Below the pieces are notes generated by a model, which was not told the DNA's origin, did no database searches, and saw nothing but the letters and a program-made list of their open reading frames with translations. Shown here one piece after another: positions 1 through 5,482 of a stretch of DNA of 5,982 nucleotides (position 1 is the first letter of the stretch; the number at the start of each line of letters is the position of its first letter). Source of the DNA: an uncultured Bacillota bacterium. Lineage in GTDB: Bacteria > Bacillota > Clostridia > Peptostreptococcales > Anaerovoracaceae. The stretch is taken from contig CAMOXP010000089.1 in the NCBI GenBank assembly GCA_946629205.1, forward strand, positions 1 to 5,982. Reading direction: 5' to 3'. Position numbers and translations under genes: made by a program.

Positions 1-1233
1 CCGGAAGTCATCAGTTTCCTGGTCTCCAACGCCTTCTACTGGTGCGAGCAGTTCCATGTGGACGGGCTCCGCGTAGACGCAGTCGCGGCCATGATCTACC
101 TGAACTACGGCCGCGAGTTTGGAGAATGGATGCCGAACGAGGACGGCGGCGTCGAGAACAAAGAAGCGATCAAGTTCCTCCAGCGCATGAACCAGGATGT
201 GCTGACCAACTTCCCGGGCGTCATCACGGTAGCGGAGGAATCTACCGCTTTTCCGATGATCACTAAGCCGCCTCATGACGGCGGTCTCGGTTTCAACTTC
301 AAGTGGAACATGGGATGGATGAACGACGAACTCGAATACTTCCAGTCCGACCCCGTCTTCCGCAGAGATATCCACGGCAAACTGATCTTCTCCCTGCACT
401 ACGCCTGGAGCGAGAACTTCATCCTGCCGATTTCCCATGACGAAGTGGTCCACGGCAAGAAGTCTCTCCTCGACAAGATGCCGGGTGAGTACGACCGCAA
501 GTTCGACGGCTACCGTACCTTCATGGCATACATGATCACCCATCCGGGCAAGAAGCTCACCTTCATGGGCACGGAATTCGCCCAGTTCATCGAGTGGAAT
601 GAAGCCCAGCAGCTTGACTGGCTTTTGCTTGATTACGACAAACACCGGCAGGCATGGGAATTTGTCCGCGATCTGAATTATATGTACCTGCGGGAGCCGG
701 CGCTCTGGCGCGGGGACGATACGCCGGATGGTTTCCGGTGGATCGACGGCGGGAACATCTACGACAACGTCATCACATTCATGCGGTATGAAGCCAATAC
801 AAAGACTTCCGACGCAAAGGCATCCGATGCAAAGGCATCCGATACAAAGGCATCCGATGCGGAAATGTCCGATGCTGTGGCTTCCGCCCCTGCAGACCCT
901 GCAGAAGAAGAAACTCCTCTCGTCATCTGCCTGAACCTTTCGGGCAAGGATCTGGAGCACTACAAAGTCGGAGTGCCTTCCGGGGATGAGTATGTGACGC
1001 TGATCGATACAGACGCAGTTTCTTACGGCGGCGCCGGGAAACGGTCCGCCTTAACATATCAAGTACAGTCTGAGGGCTGGAACGGTTACGAGTATCATAT
1101 CGAACTCTCCCTTCCTGCCCTGTCGGCGATTGTTTTAAAACCAAAGGAGGAAAAGAAACATGGCGAGAAAGAAAAAATGCATAGCAATGCTCCTCGCCGG
1201 AGGACAGGGAAGCCGTCTCGCGCCACTGACTGA
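1..1233 (+). CDS. glgB: 1,4-alpha-glucan branching enzyme GlgB, C-terminal part (5' truncated by window edge)
   Basis: This enzyme (EC 2.4.1.18) cuts alpha-1,4 glucan and re-attaches the piece through an alpha-1,6 bond, making glycogen branches in the cytoplasm. The frame is open from base 1, giving 410 residues of the 3' portion; the start and N-terminal domains lie outside. The GH13 catalytic motifs are intact: nucleophile D26 in GLRVDAVAAM, acid/base E79 in VAEESTAF, and D147 in LPISHDEVVHGK. FMGTEFAQFIEWNE and LDWLLLDYDKHRQ are also typical of GlgB. The C-terminal beta domain starts near residue 230. From the nucleophile to the end there are about 384 residues against about 320 in E. coli GlgB. 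The excess is a repeat-built loop (about residues 267-305) and a lysine/arginine-rich tail after residue 382 that overlaps glgC by 74 nt. Identity is certain; whether the tail is native is not. Confidence 0.96.
   Translation, partial: PEVISFLVSNAFYWCEQFHVDGLRVDAVAAMIYLNYGREFGEWMPNEDGGVENKEAIKFLQRMNQDVLTNFPGVITVAEESTAFPMITKPPHDGGLGFNFKWNMGWMNDELEYFQSDPVFRRDIHGKLIFSLHYAWSENFILPISHDEVVHGKKSLLDKMPGEYDRKFDGYRTFMAYMITHPGKKLTFMGTEFAQFIEWNEAQQLDWLLLDYDKHRQAWEFVRDLNYMYLREPALWRGDDTPDGFRWIDGGNIYDNVITFMRYEANTKTSDAKASDAKASDTKASDAEMSDAVASAPADPAEEETPLVICLNLSGKDLEHYKVGVPSGDEYVTLIDTDAVSYGGAGKRSALTYQVQSEGWNGYEYHIELSLPALSAIVLKPKEEKKHGEKEKMHSNAPRRRTGKPSRATD
799..888 (+). repeat. 15-nt in-frame tandem repeat in glgB (about six units)
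   Basis: Six consecutive 15-nt units encode a pentapeptide of the K-A-S-D-A type. Units 814-828 and 829-843 are identical (GCAAAGGCATCCGAT), 844-858 differs by one base, and the flanking units 799-813, 859-873 and 874-888 are progressively degenerate. The 3' flank continues as a short Pro/Ala/Glu-rich stretch with a repeated CCTGCAGA at 889-906. The array falls between two beta strands of the GlgB C-terminal domain, after DNVITFMRYE and before LVICLNLS, where most GlgB proteins have only a short turn. Because the unit is a multiple of three, copy-number change would alter loop length without breaking the frame. It encodes a hydrophilic, probably disordered linker. Confidence 0.9.
1143..1150 (+). 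promoter_or_regulatory. Ribosome binding site for glgC, inside glgB
   Basis: AAAGGAGG lies 9 nt before the ATG at 1160 and fixes that codon as the glgC start. It is read as GlgB codons about 381-384, so ribosomes translating glgB pass over it. Confidence 0.9.
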
Positions 1234-2302
1234 AAACGTGGCGAAGCCGGCGGTTCCATTCGGCGGAAGGTATAGGATCATCGATTTCTCTCTTTCCAAC
1301 TGTGTCAATTCCGGAATTGATACAGTTGGCGTGCTGACACAGTATCAGCCTCTGGAGCTGAACGATTATCTGGGTACGGGCGACCCGTGGGATCTGGATC
1401 TGAACTACGGCGGACTCCACGTCCTGCCGCCTTACCAGGCTGCCAAGGGCGGCGACTGGTTCAAGGGAACTGCCAATGCGATCTACCAGAACAAGAAGTT
1501 CATCTCCAACTACGACCCGGACTACATCGTCGTTCTGTCCGGCGACCACATCTACAAGATGAACTATGACATCATGCTTCAGGAGCATATCGACAACGGT
1601 GCGGACTGCACCATCGCCGTCATGGATGTTCCTCTTGAAGAGGCAAGCCGCTTCGGAATCATGAGCACCGACGAAACCGGCAGAATCACGGAATTCGCTG
1701 AGAAACCGGCGCACCCGAAGAGCACACTGGCTTCCATGGGCGTTTATGTGTTCAGCACAGATAAACTTTTTAAGTATCTGGAAGAAGATGAACAGAATCC
1801 GGATTCAGAAAACGACTTCGGCAAGAACGTCATTCCGCTTATGCTGGCAGGCGGCGAGAAACTGCACGCGTATCTCTACAAAGGATACTGGCGGGATGTT
1901 GGAACGCTCTCTTCCTATTGGAGCGCGAACATGGATACCCTCGGCGACGATCCTGTGCTTTGGCTCAACGACGATGGATGGCGCATTTACTATCGCCATG
2001 ACTTCCAGTACCCGACGTATCTGGGTGAGCACGCCAGTCTGCACAACTGCAACTGCGCAGCAGGAAACGAGATCGACGGACAGGTCTGCGACTCTGTTCT
2101 GGGAAGCAATATCACCATCGAAGAAGGCGCTGTCGTCAAAGACTGCGTCATCATGAACAACGTGGTCATTGAAAAAGGCGCATCCGTTGAATACGCCATC
2201 ATCGACCGGGATGTCCGCATCTGCGCCGGCGCGAAAGTCGGCGGCGACAAGGAGCAGACAGAACTGACCGTTATTGCTGCAGGAACCACTGTAGAGAAGT
2301 AG
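1160..2302 (+). CDS. glgC: Glucose-1-phosphate adenylyltransferase, catalytic subunit GlgC
   Basis: GlgC (EC 2.7.7.27) makes ADP-glucose and pyrophosphate from glucose-1-phosphate and ATP, the committed step of bacterial glycogen synthesis. The 380-residue protein has the usual bacterial length. The N-terminal nucleotidyltransferase domain carries LLAGGQGSRLAPLT (residues 11-24) for nucleotide binding, K29-P30, SNCVNSGI (46-53), and SGDHIYKM with the catalytic, metal-binding D129. It also has FAEKP with K182, the sugar-phosphate lysine position, and SMGVYVF (192-198). The C-terminal part from about residue 287 is a left-handed beta-helix of hexapeptide repeats (for example GAVVKDCVI). The ATG at 1160 has a strong ribosome binding site 9 nt upstream and starts immediately before the conserved domain. 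The start lies inside glgB, and glgD follows directly. Family knowledge: Bacillota GlgC pairs with GlgD, usually as a heterotetramer. Confidence 0.98.
   Translation: MARKKKCIAMLLAGGQGSRLAPLTENVAKPAVPFGGRYRIIDFSLSNCVNSGIDTVGVLTQYQPLELNDYLGTGDPWDLDLNYGGLHVLPPYQAAKGGDWFKGTANAIYQNKKFISNYDPDYIVVLSGDHIYKMNYDIMLQEHIDNGADCTIAVMDVPLEEASRFGIMSTDETGRITEFAEKPAHPKSTLASMGVYVFSTDKLFKYLEEDEQNPDSENDFGKNVIPLMLAGGEKLHAYLYKGYWRDVGTLSSYWSANMDTLGDDPVLWLNDDGWRIYYRHDFQYPTYLGEHASLHNCNCAAGNEIDGQVCDSVLGSNITIEEGAVVKDCVIMNNVVIEKGASVEYAIIDRDVRICAGAKVGGDKEQTELTVIAAGTTVEK
1296..1329 (+). repeat. 34-nt near-perfect palindrome inside glgC
   Basis: The left arm CCAACTGTGTCAATTCC (1296-1312) is directly followed by the right arm GGAATTGATACAGTTGG (1313-1329). 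Sixteen of 17 pairs are Watson-Crick; the exception is G1304 opposite T1321, a G-U wobble in RNA. There is no spacer, so an RNA hairpin would have about 15 pairs and a CCGG loop. It spans GlgC codons 46-57, covering the conserved NCVNSGIDTVG segment. The same codon register read on the minus strand gives NCINSGIDTVG. By hand calculation with equal base frequencies, such a palindrome is expected well below once in a window this size, although conserved protein sequence plus codon choice could contribute. Confidence 0.85.
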
Positions 2303-2308
2303 GAGGTG
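2301..2308 (+). promoter_or_regulatory. Ribosome binding site for glgD, overlapping the glgC stop codon
   Basis: AGGAGGTG begins on the second base of the glgC TAG stop (2300-2302) and ends 6 nt before the ATG at 2315. A ribosome terminating on glgC therefore sits on this site, which suggests coupled production of the two pyrophosphorylase subunits. Confidence 0.9.
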
Positions 2309-2314
2309 TAGGAC

Positions 2315-3433
2315 ATGAATATGCTTGGACTTATTTTTGCCGATGAGCATGATGCTGATGTCAACGAGCTTACAGCGAAACGGACCTTTGCAGCAGTGCC
2401 CTTTGGCGCCAGATATCGCATTATAGACTTTTTCATTTCCAACATGACCAATTCCGGCATCCGCAATATCGGCGTGGTGGCTACAACGAAATACGAGAGC
2501 CTCATGGGTCATGTCCGCTACGGCGGCGAATGGGATCTGCACAGGAGGAAATCAGGACTCAGCGTGCTGCCTCCGTTCTCATTCAGCGGCGGTGAGGTCC
2601 GCTATGAAAACGTACTGGAAGCGCTGCAGGCGAATATTTACTATATTAAGCAGGCAACCGAGCCGTACGTGCTCTTCACCTGCTGCAACGCCATCGGCAA
2701 CATCGATTACGCCGACATGCTGGATTATCACATCAAGAGCGGCGCACGCTTCACCTGCCTTTGCACGAAGAATCCGCGCAACAAGAAAGACGGCGTTCCG
2801 ACAACAGAGTATAAGCTTGACGCGGATAACAGGATCACGGATATTATCATCCGCGAGGAAGTCACGCCGGACGCATACCTGGGCGTAAACGCATACATCA
2901 TGGGACGGGAAGATCTGCTGGAGCTTTTGGAAGACTCCGTTGAACACGAACTGGTCAGCCTGAGAAAAGACATTCTGGTTCCGATGCTCAAGGATTCAAA
3001 AGTCATGGCCTACGTCACCGATGAAACGCTCCTGTTCATCGACACGATCTCTTCCTATCTGGAGAGCAATCTGGATCTGCTGGACGCTGACATCAGAAAA
3101 GAACTGTTCGGACAGGAACTCCGGCCGATCATCACAAGAGCAGGCAACAGTTCCCCTGCCTTCTACGGCGAGGACTCCGATGCGGCCAATTCCATGATCG
3201 CGGCAGGTTCCACCATTGAAGGAACGGTCAGGAACTCCATTATTTTCAGAGGAGTGCACATCAAAAAAGGCGCTGTCGTCGAAAACTGCGTCATCAATCA
3301 GGACTGCACCATCGGCGAAGGCGCTGTGCTCAACTACGCTGTACTGGATAAGAATGTCGTCATCCATGACAAGAGACTGCTTTCCGGATACATCACCCAT
3401 CCGTTCTATGTGAAGAAAGGGTCTGTGATCTAG
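2315..3433 (+). CDS. glgD: Glucose-1-phosphate adenylyltransferase, non-catalytic/regulatory subunit GlgD
   Basis: GlgD is the GlgC paralogue found in Bacillota; it associates with GlgC and modulates its activity and regulation. The 372-residue protein keeps the nucleotidyltransferase fold signatures VPFGARYRIIDFFISNMTNSGI (about residues 28-49) and WDLHRRKSGLSVLPPF (73-88). It lacks catalytic features. The glycine-rich nucleotide motif is replaced by FADEHDADVNELT (8-20), the catalytic Asp position of GlgC holds N125 in CCNAIGNIDY, and there is no FAEKP lysine motif (REEVTPDAY instead). The C-terminal third carries beta-helix hexapeptides such as GAVVENCVI and EGAVLNYAV, matching GlgC. The ATG at 2315 is favoured over the next one at 2321 by spacing from the ribosome binding site. 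Gene order and the stop/RBS overlap with glgC support a joint complex. The loss of catalysis is inferred from the missing residues. Confidence 0.96.
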   Translation: MNMLGLIFADEHDADVNELTAKRTFAAVPFGARYRIIDFFISNMTNSGIRNIGVVATTKYESLMGHVRYGGEWDLHRRKSGLSVLPPFSFSGGEVRYENVLEALQANIYYIKQATEPYVLFTCCNAIGNIDYADMLDYHIKSGARFTCLCTKNPRNKKDGVPTTEYKLDADNRITDIIIREEVTPDAYLGVNAYIMGREDLLELLEDSVEHELVSLRKDILVPMLKDSKVMAYVTDETLLFIDTISSYLESNLDLLDADIRKELFGQELRPIITRAGNSSPAFYGEDSDAANSMIAAGSTIEGTVRNSIIFRGVHIKKGAVVENCVINQDCTIGEGAVLNYAVLDKNVVIHDKRLLSGYITHPFYVKKGSVI

Positions 3434-3450
3434 ACCATTGAAACCGGCAG

Positions 3451-3456
3451 AAAGGA
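3451..3456 (+). promoter_or_regulatory. Ribosome binding site for the GH13 gene (supports a TTG start)
   Basis: AAAGGA lies 7 nt before TTG at 3464-3466. No ATG or GTG at a suitable distance fits the frame. The site is weaker than those of glgC, glgD and the phosphoglucomutase gene, and the start codon is the less efficient TTG, so this gene may be translated at a lower level. Confidence 0.7.
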
Positions 3457-3463
3457 TCATTAT

Positions 3464-5467
3464 TTGAAAAAGGCTGACATAGTATTTGACTCAAGAGATA
3501 AATATTTCAAATCACCGCAGGGTGCGGTCAAGGCGGGTTCTAGTCTGACGTTCCGGCTTCAGATCGCGTGCGATCTGAAGCCTCTTGGGGTCTGTCTTGT
3601 TGTGAAATACGACAGGCACGATACGCCGGCGTGTTACGAAATGTGCGGCCGCGCATCTGCTGAGGAAACAGATTCCCTTGAATACACTGTAACCTGCAGG
3701 ATCCAGGATACTGGTCTTTACTGGTATCATTTCGAAGTGCTTACAGAAGACAGGCTGCTGTACATCGGTAAGAATGAGCATAACAATGCTATCATCACCG
3801 GTGTCTCGCACCTGCACAGCAATGAAGGGAGATGGCTTGCCACACAGCAGACGCATGATTGGTCCGGTGCGCAGAAAATACGCAATTGGCCGGATATGCA
3901 GCCGGGATCGATGTGTACCTGGCAGCAGACAGTCTATGACCGTTCATACGAGACAACTGACTGGATTTACGGCGGCGTCTACTACCACATCTTCGTTGAC
4001 CGGTTCCACAAATCCGGCAGACCCCGCATCAGAATGGAAGGCAAGACCAACCGCCACGACTGGGGCGGCACGCCGGAGTGGAAGCCAAAGAATCTCAAAA
4101 TATACAACAACGATTTTTTCGGAGGGGATCTGGAAGGCATCCGGCAAAAGCTTCCCTATCTGGCTGAACTCAATGTGACATGCATCTACCTCAGCCCGAT
4201 ATTCGAAGCCTATTCCAGCCACAAGTACGATACCGGGGACTACGAGAAGATTGACCCCATGTTCGGCACCGAAGAGGACTTCCGCAAACTCTGCGAAGAG
4301 GCGGCGCGCTACGATATGCGCGTGATCTGCGATGGTGTCTTCGCACACACGGGATCCGATTCCAAGTACTTTGACAAGTACGATCACTATAAGACAGGAC
4401 CTGCTGCGGAAGACAAAACCCTGCAGGGCGCCTACAACAATCCGGATTCCAAATACCGCAGCTGGTATTATTTCCACGAGGACGGCACCTACGACTGCTG
4501 GTGGGATTTCCCGACCCTGCCGAAGCTGAACAAACACGACCCGTCCTATAAGGAATACATCACAGGCGAAAACGGCATCATTCGGAAGTGGCTGCGCGCC
4601 GGGGCGTCCGGCTGGCGCCTCGATGTGGCGGACGAACTTCCTGTCGAATTTCTGGATGCTCTGGTCTCCGCCGCAAAAGCAGAAAAACCGGATGCGCTGA
4701 TCGTCGGCGAAGTCTGGGAGGACGCCTCCAACAAGATCGCCTATGAGGAACGAAAAAACTACTTTGAAGGCAACCGTCTTGACTCCGTCATGAACTATCC
4801 TTTCCGCACGGCCATCATCGATTTCGTTCGTTACGGGAACGCGGCCGGCCTTGCGGAAACGGTCGAGACTATCGTCGAGAATTATCCGCCGGAAGTACTG
4901 CACTGTCTGATGAACGTCCTCGGGACCCACGACAGCATCCGGATCCTCACGGCTCTTGCCGGCGTGGATCTGGGACCGGATCCGTCCCGGGCAATGCAGG
5001 CGGAAATCAAAATGAGCGATGCGGAATGGGCACAGGGGATCCGGCTTCTGAAAACCGCGTCCCTGATCCAGATGACGCTGCCCGGCGTGCCGTGCATCTA
5101 CTACGGCGACGAAGCCGGACTGGAAGGCTACAAGGATCCGTTCAACCGGTTCTGTTACCCATGGGGCCGCGAATGTGTGGAACTGCTGGGCTGGTATAAG
5201 AAAATTACGCAGGTCCGTACCTCCCGCAGCGTTTACCGTTGCGGCGCGTACCGAACGCTCGCAGCCGCCGGCGGCATGTACGCATTTGAGCGTTACGAAG
5301 AGGCCGGAGGCGACGGCGCAGCGCCGATCATCACTGCCGCCAACTGCGGAAATGTCCAGCAGCACTTGCCGCTGGAAGGAAACTGGCGGGACCTTCTGAC
5401 CGGCAGCGCCTATGACGGCACTGTCGCCATGTTCCCCGGGGATACACTTCTGTTGGAAAAGATATAA
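3464..5467 (+). CDS. Cytoplasmic GH13 alpha-glucan hydrolase (neopullulanase/maltodextrinase-like)
   Basis: This is a 667-residue alpha-amylase-family enzyme expected to cleave alpha-glucosidic bonds in glycogen or maltodextrins. Residues 1 to about 165 form a beta-rich N-terminal region with GLYWYHFEV (84-92), as in neopullulanase-like proteins. The (beta/alpha)8 barrel begins at GGVYYHIFVDRF (170-181). Substrate-site motifs include FFGGDLEGI and SSHKYDTGDYEKIDPMFG. The four GH13 regions are present: DGVFAHTG (290-297, with Ala in place of the common Asn), GWRLDVADE with nucleophile D387, VGEVWE with acid/base E416, and LGTHDS with H489-D490. PGVPCIYYGDEAGLEGY and a C-terminal beta domain follow. 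There is no signal peptide or membrane segment, consistent with action on stored glucan. The start is TTG. Known family activities include neopullulanase, cyclomaltodextrinase and amylopullulanase; the exact specificity cannot be read here. It may do the job of the debranching enzyme GlgX, but that is inference. Confidence 0.93.
   Translation: MKKADIVFDSRDKYFKSPQGAVKAGSSLTFRLQIACDLKPLGVCLVVKYDRHDTPACYEMCGRASAEETDSLEYTVTCRIQDTGLYWYHFEVLTEDRLLYIGKNEHNNAIITGVSHLHSNEGRWLATQQTHDWSGAQKIRNWPDMQPGSMCTWQQTVYDRSYETTDWIYGGVYYHIFVDRFHKSGRPRIRMEGKTNRHDWGGTPEWKPKNLKIYNNDFFGGDLEGIRQKLPYLAELNVTCIYLSPIFEAYSSHKYDTGDYEKIDPMFGTEEDFRKLCEEAARYDMRVICDGVFAHTGSDSKYFDKYDHYKTGPAAEDKTLQGAYNNPDSKYRSWYYFHEDGTYDCWWDFPTLPKLNKHDPSYKEYITGENGIIRKWLRAGASGWRLDVADELPVEFLDALVSAAKAEKPDALIVGEVWEDASNKIAYEERKNYFEGNRLDSVMNYPFRTAIIDFVRYGNAAGLAETVETIVENYPPEVLHCLMNVLGTHDSIRILTALAGVDLGPDPSRAMQAEIKMSDAEWAQGIRLLKTASLIQMTLPGVPCIYYGDEAGLEGYKDPFNRFCYPWGRECVELLGWYKKITQVRTSRSVYRCGAYRTLAAAGGMYAFERYEEAGGDGAAPIITAANCGNVQQHLPLEGNWRDLLTGSAYDGTVAMFPGDTLLLEKI
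3555..3582 (+). repeat. Perfect 13-bp inverted repeat with a 2-nt spacer, inside the GH13 gene
   Basis: GGCTTCAGATCGC (3555-3567), spacer GT, then GCGATCTGAAGCC (3570-3582): all 13 pairs match. As RNA it would fold into a 12-bp stem with a CGUG loop. It spans GH13 codons 31-40 (RLQIACDLKP), starting 91 nt after the start codon. No T-run follows (the next bases are TCTTGGGGTC), so it is not a standard intrinsic terminator. Under equal base frequencies I estimate roughly one chance in a thousand of such a repeat, with any spacer up to about 10 nt, in a window this long. Confidence 0.85.
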
Positions 5468-5472
5468 GGAGG
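5466..5472 (+). promoter_or_regulatory. Ribosome binding site for phosphoglucomutase, overlapping the GH13 stop codon
   Basis: AAGGAGG shares its first two bases with the TAA stop of the GH13 gene (5465-5467) and stands 10 nt before the ATG at 5483. The arrangement repeats the one at the glgC/glgD junction and suggests coupled translation. Confidence 0.9.
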
Positions 5473-5482
5473 AATATACACA

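Noticed and set aside
58..60. GTG as a glgB start codon
   Set aside because: The conserved barrel sequence continues upstream to base 1 (SNAFYWCEQFHVDGLRVDAV), so the codon is internal.
799..888. CRISPR-like or intergenic repeat array
   Set aside because: The units are 15 nt, contiguous without spacers, and in frame within glgB.
923..2542. Minus-strand open frames of about 245-263 codons opposite glgB, glgC and glgD
   Set aside because: They are reverse reads of conserved coding sequence with no family motifs; one contains NCINSGIDTVG only because of the palindrome at 1296-1329.
3555..3597. Intrinsic transcription terminator
   Set aside because: The stem is strong, but no T-run follows and it lies inside an intact gene.
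3514..3728. A cluster of hairpins in the first 270 nt of the GH13 gene as a structured RNA element
   Set aside because: Apart from the 13-bp repeat, the individual stems (6-9 pairs, some with wobbles) are no stronger than many elsewhere in the window.
2223..5275. Short palindromes of 10-12 bp (2223-2232, 3623-3632, 4419-4428, 4439-4448, 5264-5275) and a 16-nt one with one mismatch (3641-3656)
   Set aside because: Several of this size are expected by chance in 6 kb, especially in GC-rich codons.
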